From NCBI RefSeq assembly GCF_041435055.1, contig NZ_CP108002.1, positions 6,014,001 to 6,078,000 on the forward strand: a stretch of DNA of 64,000 nt. Reading direction: 5' to 3'. This document shows positions 41,771 through 51,091 of this stretch, piece after piece. A model generated the notes under the pieces. That model made no database searches, was not told the origin of the DNA, and was given only the letters and a program-made list of their open reading frames with translations. The stretch comes from Streptomyces sp. NBC_00341 (GTDB lineage Bacteria > Actinomycetota > Actinomycetes > Streptomycetales > Streptomycetaceae). How positions within the stretch are numbered: position 1 is the first letter of the stretch; the number at the start of each line of letters is the position of its first letter. The position numbers and the translations under genes were made by a program.

Positions 41771-42129
41771 CCATGCTTTTCCGGGTCGATCCCACCTCCA
41801 CCGTGCCGCTCGGCGACCAGATTGCCGCCTGCGTGCGCCGTGCCGTCGCCGACGGGACGGTCGGTCCGGGCGAGCGGCTGCCCGCCGCCCGGGTCCTCGC
41901 CGAATCGCTGGGCGTCAATGTGCACACGGCGCTGCGCGGCTACCAGCGGCTGCGCGAAGAAGGGCTGATCGAACTGCGCCGGGGCCGCGGCGCGATGGTC
42001 GCCTCGGGTGTCTCGCCGCACCGGGCCAGGCTGCTGGACCGGGTACGCGAGATGGTCGGTGGCGCACGTGAGCTCGGGATGACGGACGACGAACTGCTGG
42101 CCCTCGTCCGTACCGAACTGAACCGGTGA
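41767..42129 (+). CDS. GntR-family regulator, YtrA subfamily
   Basis: 120 residues: a GntR winged helix (VPLGDQIAACVRRAVADGTV; RLPAARVLAESLGVNVHTAL; EGLIELRRGRGAMVA) plus a short helical tail for dimerisation instead of a full effector domain. This is the YtrA type, which usually controls its own operon with a membrane protein. It is coupled to the DUF1648 gene by an ATGA overlap. Confidence 0.87.
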   Translation: MTMLFRVDPTSTVPLGDQIAACVRRAVADGTVGPGERLPAARVLAESLGVNVHTALRGYQRLREEGLIELRRGRGAMVASGVSPHRARLLDRVREMVGGARELGMTDDELLALVRTELNR

Positions 42130-42211
42130 CAGTCCCGAGCGAGCGAACGAGTGAACGAGTGAACGAGCGCACGCGCGAAGGGCCGAAGGCGCAGGCCTTT
42201 GCGCACACGTG

Positions 42212-42242
42212 AGGGGCCACCCCGTCCTGCGAGGTGGCCCCT
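42212..42242. terminator. Bidirectional hairpin terminator
   Basis: AGGGGCCACC (42212-42221) pairs with GGTGGCCCCT (42233-42242) between the convergent GntR and snapalysin genes. Short GAACGAGT repeats (42145-42165) precede it. Confidence 0.7.
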
Positions 42243-42259
42243 GTCCGCGCGTGCTGTGG

Positions 42260-42931
42260 TCAGGAACCGCTGCGGGCGAGCGCGGCCGCGAAGCCGTTCT
42301 GCCAGAGGTAGTTCACCTGGTTGCGCTCATTGGTGTCCGGATACGGGTTGGTGCAGGACGGGCCGGGGCCGCCGCCCGACATCAGCTCGCTGCACGGACC
42401 CGAGTAGTCGTCCGGCAGGCCGAGCACGTGCCCGGTCTCGTGAGTCGTGACGCGGGTCGAGTCGTACTGCTGGTTCTGCGCGTAGTCGAGGAAGATGTAG
42501 CCGTTGCCGTGTCCGTCGGTGCTGGCGTACGAGCCGCTCGGGTCGTTGCCCTCGTAGTAGGTGAAGTCCGCGTTGGACCCCTCCTGCAACTGGACGTTGG
42601 AGACCGAGCTGTTCCAGATCTGCGCGCTGTTGGCTATCTGGGTGCGGAAGCTGGGGGCGTTGGCGGTGCTGTAGACGATGGTGACCGACTGGACGCCCGG
42701 GTGGGCGGCCCGCTTCTCGGCCACCGACTTCGCGACCGCCTCGAAGAACGCCTTGTTGGCGGCGGCGCTCTCGTGCGATCCGGAGTGCGAGGTGTACGCG
42801 ACGTGGGGGGCCGTCGCGGAAGAGGCAGGTGCGGGGGCGGCAGAGGTGAGCGCGGGTGCGGTTCCCAGCGCGGCGGCGAGGCCGAAGCCGAGGCCGACCA
42901 CGGCCGATATGACGGTCCTGGGGTGTCTCAT
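42260..42931 (-). CDS. snpA: Snapalysin, secreted small neutral metalloprotease (peptidase M7)
   Basis: 223 residues. A signal peptide ([19 protein letters not shown], cleaved near residues 30-33) is followed by a propeptide and the mature protease. The zinc site is [16 protein letters not shown], with Asp as third ligand as in the snapalysins. Two Cys pairs ([16 protein letters not shown]) fit the known disulfides. It diverges from a LysR gene, the usual snpA-snpR arrangement, in which the regulator activates protease expression. Confidence 0.92.
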   Translation of the reverse strand: MRHPRTVISAVVGLGFGLAAALGTAPALTSAAPAPASSATAPHVAYTSHSGSHESAAANKAFFEAVAKSVAEKRAAHPGVQSVTIVYSTANAPSFRTQIANSAQIWNSSVSNVQLQEGSNADFTYYEGNDPSGSYASTDGHGNGYIFLDYAQNQQYDSTRVTTHETGHVLGLPDDYSGPCSELMSGGGPGPSCTNPYPDTNERNQVNYLWQNGFAAALARSGS

Positions 42932-43047
42932 GGGGGGTCTCCTACCAGTTACCTGTCCGAGGAACCCGTCCGATCATCGGACTCGGACGGGGGCGGTACG
43001 GAGAGAGTGTGGGTGAATCGGAGCCCCGGCGGATGATGCCAACCGGC

Positions 43048-43064
43048 GATAGCGCCGCCCTATC
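43048..43064. promoter_or_regulatory. Putative LysR-type operator between snapalysin and its regulator
   Basis: GATAG (43048-43052) and CTATC (43060-43064) are inverted with a 7-bp spacer, giving the T-N11-A dyad typical of LysR sites. It is 117 bp before the protease and 145 bp before the regulator start. Confidence 0.5.
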
Positions 43065-43208
43065 ACCCGGCCGTAGCTCCTGGGCGTGGACGCGATGAAC
43101 CGAGCGGGCACAAACGGTGTCCGGCGTTCCACCTACCGCTGAATTACAGGAGTTTGATGGGATTGGGACGTCTGGTGCTGCATGGCGGCGCCGCCCTAGT
43201 CTCGCGGT

Positions 43209-44162
43209 ATGGAGCTTGAGGTGAGGCACCTCAGGGCGCTGTGCGCCATCGCCGACACCGGCAGCCTGCACCGGGCGGCCCGCAGGCTGGGCGTGAGCCA
43301 GCCCTCGCTCACCACCCAGCTGCGCCGGATCGAGAACTCCCTCGGCGCAGAACTGTTCAGCCGCGAACGCACCGGCTGCCGCCCCACCCTGCTCGGCCAC
43401 GCCGTCCTGAGCCGGGCCCGTCCGCTCGTGGACGGCATGCGGGCGCTGGTCACCGACGCCAAGGCGGAGGCGGACGCGGCCCGGTCCGGCGGTCCCCGGC
43501 TGCGGATCGGCTGCACCGCCAGCCGGGTCATCGGCGGCTGGCTGCGCAGGCTGCGCATCCGGCTGCCCGGCACGGACATCACACTGCGGGTCGACGTGTC
43601 CGCCCACGCGCTGCTGCGCGCGGTCGAGGCGGGCCGGCTCGACGTCGCCTTCGTGCACGAGGTGGAGGGCTGCCCGCTCTACGTGCCGGACGGCCTGGTG
43701 CAGCGGGTGCTCCTGGACCGCGAACCGCAGTTCATCTCGATGGCCCGCGACCACCCGGCCGCCGCCCTGCCCGTCGTCGACCTGACCGACCTGGCGGCCG
43801 ACCGGTGGATGGTCGATCCCACGGTGGACGGCGAATGGGACGGCCTGCGCCGGGTGTTCGGCGCGGCCGGTGTCGCGCCGACCGTGCTGCACGGCGACTA
43901 CCTCACCGCCGCCTCCCTCGTCGTGCTCGGCGAGGCCGTCGCGCCCTGCCAGCCGACCTCGGGCCCGCGCGACGACATGGCCATCCGCCCGCTGCGCGAC
44001 GACCCGCTCGCGGTCCGGCTGCTGCTGGTCTCCCGGCCGGGCGCCGACACGGCGGCGGTGTACGGGGAGCTGGAGGCCGCGTACCGGGAGGCGGCCCGGC
44101 AGGTCGACGGCTACCACCAGTGGCTCCTGCGCAACCGGAGCCCGCTCGCCCACTCGTCCTGA
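43209..44162 (+). CDS. LysR-family regulator, SnpR-like
   Basis: 317 residues. The N-terminal LysR helix-turn-helix is VRHLRALCAIADTGSLHRAARRLGVSQPSL, followed by LTTQLRRIENSLGAELFSRE. The C-terminal effector domain (about 95-300) includes LRIGCTASRVIGGWLRR. It is divergent from snapalysin, so by analogy with snpR it is the protease activator. The start ATG 43209 fixes the usual LysR N-terminus. Confidence 0.88.
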   Translation: MELEVRHLRALCAIADTGSLHRAARRLGVSQPSLTTQLRRIENSLGAELFSRERTGCRPTLLGHAVLSRARPLVDGMRALVTDAKAEADAARSGGPRLRIGCTASRVIGGWLRRLRIRLPGTDITLRVDVSAHALLRAVEAGRLDVAFVHEVEGCPLYVPDGLVQRVLLDREPQFISMARDHPAAALPVVDLTDLAADRWMVDPTVDGEWDGLRRVFGAAGVAPTVLHGDYLTAASLVVLGEAVAPCQPTSGPRDDMAIRPLRDDPLAVRLLLVSRPGADTAAVYGELEAAYREAARQVDGYHQWLLRNRSPLAHSS

Positions 44163-44283
44163 GCGCGTACCGGAACGGGCCGGGCGGGTGCGGAACGGGT
44201 CGAACGCGTACCCGAACGCGTCCGATTCAGCCCAGAGCGAGGCCGGTTCCGGTCCGGGGGTGCGGGGAGGCAGAGTCGGGTCC

Positions 44284-45297
44284 ATGAGGCTTCTGATGCT
44301 GGGTGGTACCGAATTCGTCGGCCGGGCCGTCACCGAGGACGCGCTCGCGCGCGGCTGGGAGGTCACCGTGTTCCACCGGGGCCACCACGAGCCGCCGCCC
44401 GGCACGGCCGAACTGCTCGGTGACCGCACCGCGGAAGACGGCCTGGCCGCGCTCGAATCCGCCGGTGGGCCGGAGGACGGCTCGTACACCTGGGACCTGG
44501 TCGTCGACACCTGGAGCGGTGCCCCCTCCGCCGTACGGGACGCGGCCCGGCTGCTCGCGGGCCGGGCCCGGCGGTACGCGTACGTCTCCAGCCGGTCCGT
44601 CTACGCCTACCCGGCCCCGGCGGGTCTGCCGGAGGACGGTCCGGTGGTGGACGGTGCCTCACCCGACGCCGACGGTGACGTCTCGTACGCGCTGGCCAAA
44701 CGCGGTGGCGAACTGGCCGCGCTGGACGCCTTCGGTGACCGCGCGCTGCTCGTCCGCGCGGGGCTGATCATCGGCCCCTGGGAGAACATCGGCAGGCTGC
44801 CCTGGTGGCTGACGCGGATCGCCAGGGGCGGACCCGTACTGGCCCCGGGGACACCCGGTCTGCCCCTTCAGTACATCGACGCCCGTGACCTCGCCGGATG
44901 GCTGCTGGACGCCGCCGGGAACGGACTGCACGGACCGTACAACCTGGTCAGCCGCCCCGGGCACACCACGATGGGGGAGCTGCTCGACGCCTGTGTGCGG
45001 GTCACCGGCTCCGATGCCGAGCTGCGCTGGACCGACACGGAGACGATCCTCGCGGCGGGCGTCGAGCCCTGGTCGGACCTGCCGGTCTGGCTGCCGCCGG
45101 GGGAGCTGTACGACAGCCTGCACCAGGGCGATGTCAGCCGGGCGCACGCCACCGGGCTGCGCTGCCGGCCGGTCGGGGAGACGGTCGAGGACACCTGGAA
45201 GTGGCTGTGCGAACGGGGCGGCAGCGCACCCCAGCGCCCCGACCGCCCCACGGTCGGCCTCGATCCGCAGACCGAGGCGAAGCTGCTGACGGGCTGA
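44284..45297 (+). CDS. NAD-dependent epimerase/dehydratase (extended SDR)
   Basis: 337 residues from ATG 44284. The N-terminal nucleotide loop is MLGGTEFVGRAV (GGTxFxG). The active-site pieces are YVSSRSVYAYP, and SYALAKRGGELAALDAF (Y-x3-K). The fold and lengths match isoflavone-reductase or sugar-epimerase-like SDRs of actinomycetes; substrate unknown. The 3' end of the coding region runs into an 8-bp tandem repeat. Confidence 0.82.
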   Translation: MRLLMLGGTEFVGRAVTEDALARGWEVTVFHRGHHEPPPGTAELLGDRTAEDGLAALESAGGPEDGSYTWDLVVDTWSGAPSAVRDAARLLAGRARRYAYVSSRSVYAYPAPAGLPEDGPVVDGASPDADGDVSYALAKRGGELAALDAFGDRALLVRAGLIIGPWENIGRLPWWLTRIARGGPVLAPGTPGLPLQYIDARDLAGWLLDAAGNGLHGPYNLVSRPGHTTMGELLDACVRVTGSDAELRWTDTETILAAGVEPWSDLPVWLPPGELYDSLHQGDVSRAHATGLRCRPVGETVEDTWKWLCERGGSAPQRPDRPTVGLDPQTEAKLLTG

Positions 45298-45412
45298 CGG
45301 GCTGACGGGCTGTCAGTCCGTCAGGCTGGCGGGCCTACGAACTGGCGGGCCTACGAACTGACGGGCCGACGGGCTGGCGGGCTGGCGGGCTGGCGGGCTG
45401 GCGGGCTGGCGG
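45285..45412. repeat. Tandem 8-bp repeat arrays at the end of the epimerase gene
   Basis: Three copies of GCTGACGG (45285-45308) include the stop codon of the upstream gene. Five perfect copies of GCTGGCGG (45373-45412) follow after imperfect intermediates such as GGCGGGCCTACGAACT, which is itself doubled. Likely made by slippage. Confidence 0.85.
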
Positions 45413-45491
45413 GCGCCCGGTTGGTGGAAGCGGGCGCCCGACCGGCGTGGCACAACTGATAAGCACTCAATAAAGCTGCATATTGCGCTGT

Positions 45492-46865
45492 ATGGGAACA
45501 AAAGCGCGTAGAAGCGGTAAAATTCACCGCGTGGCGGTGACGGTGGCGGCAGCGGCGGCCATGGTGGGGGCCATCGCGCCCACCGCCGCCGCTGATCCGC
45601 TGCCCGGCGGACTCGGACCGTGTCTGGGCGACGACTGCCCCACCGACTGGAACGACCCGAACAACGGACCCGTGGTCAACCACGACAGCAACATCAACAT
45701 CTACGTGGGTGGCGACTACCTGGTCAGGGAGGCGGCGGCCGAAGCCGAGGGGAAGATCGTCACTCTCGGCCGGTTCGACGTGAACAAGCGGGCCGGAGCC
45801 TCACAGATCTACGACGTCGGCGTCGCGGGCGTCGGCTCACGGGTGCCGCCGCCCAACGGCAGCGACTACCTGACGGTCGGCGGCGACCTCACGATCGCGA
45901 GCGGTCAGCGGCTGCTCGCGGAGGAGATGGCGAACACCGGACGCGTCCGGTACGCCCAGACGCTGAGCGGCACCGTCGAACCGGACACGGCGCCGATCAG
46001 CGACCCGGACGCGATCGTCCCCTACGCGGACCTGCGCGGGCAGCTCACCGAGGCCAGCCACTGCTACGCGTACGACGACAACGCCGACCACCGCCGTCCG
46101 GTGACCGGAACCACCGAGAACAACGGTTCCGAGACCGTGTTCACGGGCGACGGCACCTCGCCGCTCCAGGTCTTCGCGCTGGACGCCGATATCGCCTCCG
46201 GCACGGGCGGCGACCAGGGCATCGTCTTCAGCGGTGTCCCGGCCGGCGCCACCGTGCTGGTCAACGTGTACGGCACGACCCGCAACATCAGTACGTACAT
46301 GGGGTCGCTGCCGCAGTCCGGTCTCCGCGAGAACCTGCTGTGGAACTTCCCGGACGCCACGCAGATCGGGCTGGGGGGAAGCGGCCAGTTCCAGGGCAGT
46401 GTGCTGATCGGCCAGCAGTCGAGCCAGACCCGGCTGGACGTAAGCGGAACCAACGGCCGTTTCTACAGCGCGGGTTCGCTCACGCACACGTCTGCGGGCG
46501 AGTCGGGTGGTCAGGAGCTGCATGCCTACCCGTTCGACGGCGATCTGCCGGACTGCGACGCGGAGCCGTCGCCCACGCCGACCCCGACGGACTCACCCAC
46601 CCCGACCCCGACCCCCACCCCGACGCCCACGGACTCGCCCACGCCGACCCCGACGGACACGCCGGGACCGTCGCCGTCGCCGTCGGAGTCGACCCCCGGC
46701 CCCCGGCCCACCCACTCCTGGCCGCACCGGCCCCATCCGGGAGGAGAACTCCCGAACACGGGTTCGCGCGGCGGTGAATGGGTGATCGGCGGCATCGCGG
46801 CCGCGCTGCTGGTCGCGGGTTCTGCGGCCACGCTGATGGCACGCAGGACGCGCCGACGCGGCTGA
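45492..46865 (+). CDS. Secreted LPXTG-anchored surface protein with choice-of-anchor A domain
   Basis: 457 residues from ATG 45492. Signal peptide [20 protein letters not shown] with cleavage near TAAA. Residues about 60-350 are a choice-of-anchor A domain ([47 protein letters not shown]), usually found in bacterial adhesin-like proteins. A linker of PTPTPTDS repeats (about 362-405) spans the wall. The sorting signal is ELPNTG, then hydrophobic [20 protein letters not shown] and the basic tail ARRTRRRG. LPxTG differs from the LAxTG favoured by Streptomyces class E sortases. No sortase gene lies nearby. Confidence 0.88.
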   Translation: MGTKARRSGKIHRVAVTVAAAAAMVGAIAPTAAADPLPGGLGPCLGDDCPTDWNDPNNGPVVNHDSNINIYVGGDYLVREAAAEAEGKIVTLGRFDVNKRAGASQIYDVGVAGVGSRVPPPNGSDYLTVGGDLTIASGQRLLAEEMANTGRVRYAQTLSGTVEPDTAPISDPDAIVPYADLRGQLTEASHCYAYDDNADHRRPVTGTTENNGSETVFTGDGTSPLQVFALDADIASGTGGDQGIVFSGVPAGATVLVNVYGTTRNISTYMGSLPQSGLRENLLWNFPDATQIGLGGSGQFQGSVLIGQQSSQTRLDVSGTNGRFYSAGSLTHTSAGESGGQELHAYPFDGDLPDCDAEPSPTPTPTDSPTPTPTPTPTPTDSPTPTPTDTPGPSPSPSESTPGPRPTHSWPHRPHPGGELPNTGSRGGEWVIGGIAAALLVAGSAATLMARRTRRRG

Positions 46866-46895
46866 GACCCCACTGGTCTGGCCTAGTTTTGGTCC

Positions 46896-47252
46896 ATGGC
46901 CGAACTTCTGCACCTCACCGAAGGCCCGCTGTGGGAGGCGGCCCGCGGGATCGGGACGTACGAGATGTCCACCCGCGGCCGCACCCTGCAGGAAGAGGGC
47001 TTCATCCACTGCTCGCTGCCCCACCAGCTCCCCGGTGTGGCCGAGATGCTGTACGGCGCCGGGAGCCGGGCCGGAGGCGGTGACCAGGACCTGGTGGTGC
47101 TGGTCATCGACACCGAGCGGCTCCCCGCGCCCGTGCGGTACGAGTCGGTCACACCCGGCGGCGAGGAGTTCCCGCACATCTACGGACCGGTTCCGGTCGA
47201 CGCGGTCGTGGAGGTGCGCCCCTGGCAGCGCAAGGAAGGCGACCCGTCATGA
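46896..47252 (+). CDS. DUF952 family protein
   Basis: 118 residues. The DUF952 pattern is complete: HLTEGPLWEAARGIGTYE, LQEEGFIHCSLPHQLPGVAE, LVVLVIDTERLPAPVRYES, FPHIYGPVPVDAVVEVRPW. The fold is related to ADP-ribosyltransferases, but activity is untested in most members. It overlaps the following gene by four bases (ATGA). Confidence 0.85.
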   Translation: MAELLHLTEGPLWEAARGIGTYEMSTRGRTLQEEGFIHCSLPHQLPGVAEMLYGAGSRAGGGDQDLVVLVIDTERLPAPVRYESVTPGGEEFPHIYGPVPVDAVVEVRPWQRKEGDPS

Positions 47253-48184
47253 CCTCATCGGACGACGACAGGACCGGCCCCGACGACCTCACGAACGGCC
47301 CCCTCACGGCGGTCACCGGCGCGAGCGGTGCGCTCGGCGGCCGGGTCGCGAAGCGGCTGGTCCGGGCGGGCGTTCCGGTCCGGCTGCTGGGCCGGGACCC
47401 GTCTCGGCTGCCCGAACTGCCCGGCGCCGACACCGCGCCGGCCGCGCCCTACGGCGATGGGGAGGCGATGCGCCGCGCGCTGGCGGGGGCGCACACCCTG
47501 TTTCTCGTATCGGCGCACGAGAGCCCGGACCGGGTGCGCGAGCACATCAGCGCCGTGGACGCGGCGACGGCCGCGGGCGTCGAACGGATCGTGTACGTGT
47601 CGTTCCTCGGCGCGGCGCCCGATGCGACGTTCACCTTCGCCCGGGACCACTGGGAGACCGAGGCGCACATCCGGGTCTCCGGCGTCCGCCACACCTTCCT
47701 GCGTGACAGCTGGTACCTCGCGGGCCTCCCGGCGATGACCGGTGCCGACGGCGTGCTGCGCGGCCCGGCCGGTGACGGCCGGGTGGCCGCGGTGGCCCAC
47801 GAGGACATCGCGGACGCCGCGACCGCCGTACTGCTGCCCGGCGGCGCCACCGCGGACACCGCGCACGACGGGGCGACGTACGAACTGACCGGCCCCCGGG
47901 CCTTCACCCTCGCGGAAGCGGCTGAGGAGCTGAGCCGGGCCGCCGGACGGGCCATCACCTATGTGCCGGAGACGCGGGAGGAGGCCTACGCCTCACGCTC
48001 GGGGTACGGGGCGCCCGACTGGGAGGTGGCGGGCTGGGTGACGTCGTATGAGGCCATCGCGGCCGGCGAGATGGCCACGGTCTCGGACGCCGTGCAGCGG
48101 CTCACCGGCCGGCCGCCCAAGGACCTGGCCAGCTACCTCAGGGAGCACCCGGACAGCTACCGGCACCTCCTCCTTCCGGGCTGA
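47249..48184 (+). CDS. NmrA-like NAD(P)H-binding protein (atypical SDR)
   Basis: 311 residues. The nucleotide-binding motif is TAVTGASGALGGRVAKRL near residue 20. ERIVYVSFLGAAPDATFTF and RHTFLRDSWYLAGLP are the usual NmrA/QOR2-like landmarks; the catalytic Tyr-x3-Lys is absent. Relatives are quinone reductases or redox sensors. It is coupled to the DUF952 gene by an ATGA overlap, and the next gene starts eight bases after its stop. Confidence 0.82.
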   Translation: MTSSDDDRTGPDDLTNGPLTAVTGASGALGGRVAKRLVRAGVPVRLLGRDPSRLPELPGADTAPAAPYGDGEAMRRALAGAHTLFLVSAHESPDRVREHISAVDAATAAGVERIVYVSFLGAAPDATFTFARDHWETEAHIRVSGVRHTFLRDSWYLAGLPAMTGADGVLRGPAGDGRVAAVAHEDIADAATAVLLPGGATADTAHDGATYELTGPRAFTLAEAAEELSRAAGRAITYVPETREEAYASRSGYGAPDWEVAGWVTSYEAIAAGEMATVSDAVQRLTGRPPKDLASYLREHPDSYRHLLLPG

Positions 48185-48191
48185 GGGCGTC

Positions 48192-48806
48192 GTGCGCACG
48201 GAAACCCCTTGGGGCCCCTGGGATCCGCTGTCCCTCCCCGGAACCGCCGCCCTGCTCGCCCCGCTGCGCACCCCGTGGTGGATCGCGGGCGGCTACGCGG
48301 TCGAGCTGGCCGTCGGCCGCGCCTACCGCGAGCACGGTGACGTCGACGTGCTCCTGCTGCGCCGGGACCAGCTCGCCGTCCAGCGGACGCTGCCGGGCTG
48401 GGAGTGGTGGGCCGCCGATCCGCCCGGCACGCTGCGGCCGTGGGACTCCGGCGAGGTCCTGCCGGCGGACGTCCACGACATCTGGTGCCGGCCGGGGCCG
48501 GACGAGCCGTGGCGCGTCCAGTTCATGCTCGACGACGTGGCGGGCGACGACTGGGTGTTCCGGCGCGACCCCAGGATCAGGCTGCCGCTGGACCGGCTGG
48601 GCGCGGTCTCCGGGGACGGCGTCCCGTACGTCGTGCCGGAGGTCCAGCTGCTGTACAAGTCCCGGTCCCGGCGCCCCAAGGACGAGCTGGACTTCGCGGC
48701 CGCGCTGCCCGTCCTCACTGACGGTCAGCGCTCCTTGCTGACCGAGACGATCACCCTGGCCGAAGGCGCGGACCACCCCTGGGCGGCCCGGCTGCGGGCG
48801 GGCTGA
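48192..48806 (+). CDS. Nucleotidyltransferase-fold protein, aminoglycoside adenylyltransferase-like
   Basis: 204 residues from GTG 48192. The N-terminal WWIAGGYAVELAVGR and REHGDVDVLLLRRDQ give the GG...hDhDh-type metal site of nucleotidyltransferases (H-G-D-V-D). The middle is WCRPGPDEPWRVQFMLDD, and LLYKSRSRRPKDELDF is near the C-terminus. The pattern is that of the aminoglycoside-2''-adenylyltransferase-like family. Resistance activity cannot be assumed. It probably ends the DUF952-NmrA operon. Confidence 0.75.
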   Translation: MRTETPWGPWDPLSLPGTAALLAPLRTPWWIAGGYAVELAVGRAYREHGDVDVLLLRRDQLAVQRTLPGWEWWAADPPGTLRPWDSGEVLPADVHDIWCRPGPDEPWRVQFMLDDVAGDDWVFRRDPRIRLPLDRLGAVSGDGVPYVVPEVQLLYKSRSRRPKDELDFAAALPVLTDGQRSLLTETITLAEGADHPWAARLRAG

Positions 48807-48841
48807 GTCCCGCACCCCTGGGCGGCCCGGCTGAGTCCGGC

Positions 48842-49453
48842 TCAGCTCACGTACGCACCCGCCCTCGCGGCCGCCGCGGCGGCGTCGGCGGCCCGGTCGG
48901 CGGCCGCCGCGTCGAGCGGGTCGCCGCTGGCCAGCAGTCGGTAGTAGAGCGGCGCGGAGACGGCTCGGATCACCTCGTCCGGATCGGTGCCCGCAGGCAG
49001 CTCCCCGCGCTCGACGGCCTCGGTGACGCAGCCGGACCACTCCTTGATGCGGATGGCGTAGAAGCGGTGCAGCGCCGCCGCCGTGCGCTCGTCGCAGGTC
49101 GCCGCCGCGATCACGGAGCGGAACAGGGCGCCCTGGCGGGCGTCGGTGAGGGTCCTGAGCACGAGCCGGGCGTTGGCCCTGAGGTCCTCGTCCAGTGAGC
49201 CGGTCGCCGTGCGCGGGGAGGACTGCTCGGCCATGTCGTCGAGCAGCTCCGCGATCAGCCCGGTGGGGCTCGACCAGCGGCGGTAGACGGTCGTCTTGCC
49301 GACCTCCGCGCGGCGCGCGACATCGGCGAGATCGAGGCGGTCGAAGCCGTGCTCCGCCAGCGCGTCACCCGCCGCGCGCAGGACGGCCTCCCGGACCCGG
49401 GCGGTGCGCCCGCCGGGCCGGACCGTACCGGGTTCCACACCCTCAGACGTCAT
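48842..49453 (-). CDS. TetR-family repressor of the adjacent MFS exporter
   Basis: 203 residues. The N-terminal HTH is LDLADVARRAEVGKTTVYRR (about residues 40-60), preceded by VREAVLRAAGDALAEHGFDR. The C-terminal domain (TetR_C type) ends with an Ala-rich helix. It diverges from the MFS gene over 101 bp that contain a palindrome, so the usual model is repression of the exporter and itself until a drug binds. Confidence 0.87.
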   Translation of the reverse strand: MTSEGVEPGTVRPGGRTARVREAVLRAAGDALAEHGFDRLDLADVARRAEVGKTTVYRRWSSPTGLIAELLDDMAEQSSPRTATGSLDEDLRANARLVLRTLTDARQGALFRSVIAAATCDERTAAALHRFYAIRIKEWSGCVTEAVERGELPAGTDPDEVIRAVSAPLYYRLLASGDPLDAAAADRAADAAAAAARAGAYVS

Positions 49454-49505
49454 AACGGGTCTCCAGTTCCATTAACACCCTCTCCTCTGCTACGGTCGCC
49501 TCATC

Positions 49506-49529
49506 TTAACGGAACTACGGAACCGTTAA
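49506..49529. promoter_or_regulatory. TetR-type operator between the repressor and the MFS gene
   Basis: TTAACGG (49506-49512) and CCGTTAA (49523-49529) form an inverted repeat with a 10-bp spacer that contains a GGAACTACGGAACC doubling. It is 26 bp before the MFS start and 53 bp before the repressor start. Confidence 0.65.
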
Positions 49530-49554
49530 CACCTCGACCCGAGGAAGGCCGACC

Positions 49555-51051
49555 ATGTCCGCACCCAGCCAGACCCCGTCTCGCACACCCCGCGCGCCCC
49601 TTGGCGCTACGCCGCAAATGGATGCCGCTCCGCCGTCGCCGCCCCGGATGACCGGCCGGCAGAAGCTCGTACTCGCTCTCCTCCTCGGCGCCCAGTTCAT
49701 GATCGCGGTGGACTTCTCGATCCTGAACGTCGCACTGCCCGTCGTCGGCGAAGGCCTCGGCTTCGCACTTGCGGACCTCCAGTGGATCGCCACCGCGTTC
49801 GCCCTCGCCGCCGCCGGATTCACGCTCCTGTTCGGCCGGGTGGCCGATCTCGTCGGCCGTAAGCGCCTGTTCGTCGGCGGCATGGTCGTCCTCGGCCTCT
49901 CCTCCGCGCTGGGCGGGCTGGCGACCTCCCCTGAGGTGCTGCTCACCGCCCGGGTCCTCCAGGGTCTCGCCACCGCGGCCGTCACCCCGGCCGGACTCGC
50001 CCTGCTGACCACGGCTTTCAAGGAGGGCCCGCTGCGCGAACGCGCCCTGGGCCTCAACGGGGCCCTGATGTCCGCCGGGTTCACGGCGGGCGCGATCCTC
50101 GGCGGGCTGCTCACCGATCTGCTCTCCTGGCGCTGGGCGTTCTTCGTCAACGTGCCCGTCGCCGCGCTGGTCGTCGCCCTGGCCCCGTCCGTCATCACCG
50201 ACTCACGCCCGGCCGAACGGCCCCGCCTCGACGTGCCCGGAGCCGCGACCGTCACCGGCGGCCTGCTGCTCCTGGTCTACGGACTGACCCAGGCGGGCGC
50301 GACCGGCTGGACCACGCCCACCACCCTGGCCGCGCTCCTCGCGGGCATCGCGCTGCTCATCGGCTTCTGGTTCGTCGAGAAGAGGGCCGCCGCACCGCTC
50401 GTCCCCGTCCACATCCTCAAGCGCCGCAGCGTCATCTGGGGCAACGCCACCGGCCTGATCGCCTTCGTCACCGAGACCTCGCTGGTCTTCCTGCTGACGC
50501 TCTACCTCCAGGAGGTCCTCGGCTACTCGCCCCTCGCGACGGGGCTCGCCTTCGGCGTCCTCGGCATCGGCACGGTCATCGGCGGCACCCTGGGCGGCCG
50601 GGCCGTCGGCCGGTTCGGCAACCGCACCACCATCGTCACCGGCGGCGTCGTCCAGGCGGCGGCCACCCTCTCCCTGGTCGCGCTCGGCACCTCCGGGACG
50701 TGGATCTGGCTGCTCCTGGCGGCCACGTTCATCGGGGGCATCGGCAACATGCTGATGATCGTCGGCTTCATGGTCACCGCCACCTCCGGCCTCCCGGACG
50801 AGGAACAGGGCCTGGCCACGGGCCTCGCCACGATGACCCAGCAGGTCGGCATCACCCTCGGCATCCCGGTCATGAGCGCCGTCGCCACCGCCCGGATGGC
50901 CGCCCTGGGGGACACGGGCCCCGACGGGGTCCTCTCCGGGGTCGCGGTCGCGATCCTCGTCAACTCCGCGCTGGTCCTGGCCGGGGCCCTGCTCGCCGGC
51001 GCCTTCCTGGGCCGCGGGCGAGCGGAGCGGGCGGCGGTCACGCCATCCTGA
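49555..51051 (+). CDS. MFS drug exporter, DHA2 family (14 helices)
   Basis: 498 residues with about 14 membrane segments. DHA2 hallmarks are QFMIAVDFSILNVALPVVGE (motif D1), LFGRVADLVGRKRLFVGG (motif A) and VLQGLATAAVTPAGLALL (motif B). The antiporter motif C region is TAGAILGGLLTD. It is related to EmrB/QacA exporters; the substrate is unknown. It is controlled by the divergent TetR protein through the operator in between. Confidence 0.9.
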   Translation: MSAPSQTPSRTPRAPLGATPQMDAAPPSPPRMTGRQKLVLALLLGAQFMIAVDFSILNVALPVVGEGLGFALADLQWIATAFALAAAGFTLLFGRVADLVGRKRLFVGGMVVLGLSSALGGLATSPEVLLTARVLQGLATAAVTPAGLALLTTAFKEGPLRERALGLNGALMSAGFTAGAILGGLLTDLLSWRWAFFVNVPVAALVVALAPSVITDSRPAERPRLDVPGAATVTGGLLLLVYGLTQAGATGWTTPTTLAALLAGIALLIGFWFVEKRAAAPLVPVHILKRRSVIWGNATGLIAFVTETSLVFLLTLYLQEVLGYSPLATGLAFGVLGIGTVIGGTLGGRAVGRFGNRTTIVTGGVVQAAATLSLVALGTSGTWIWLLLAATFIGGIGNMLMIVGFMVTATSGLPDEEQGLATGLATMTQQVGITLGIPVMSAVATARMAALGDTGPDGVLSGVAVAILVNSALVLAGALLAGAFLGRGRAERAAVTPS

Positions 51052-51091
51052 TCACGCCGCTGATCGCACTCTCCCGATCACACTCTCCCGA

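Noticed and set aside
45373..45412. A CRISPR or protein-repeat region
   Set aside because: The 8-bp units are contiguous, lie after a stop codon and are not in an open frame.
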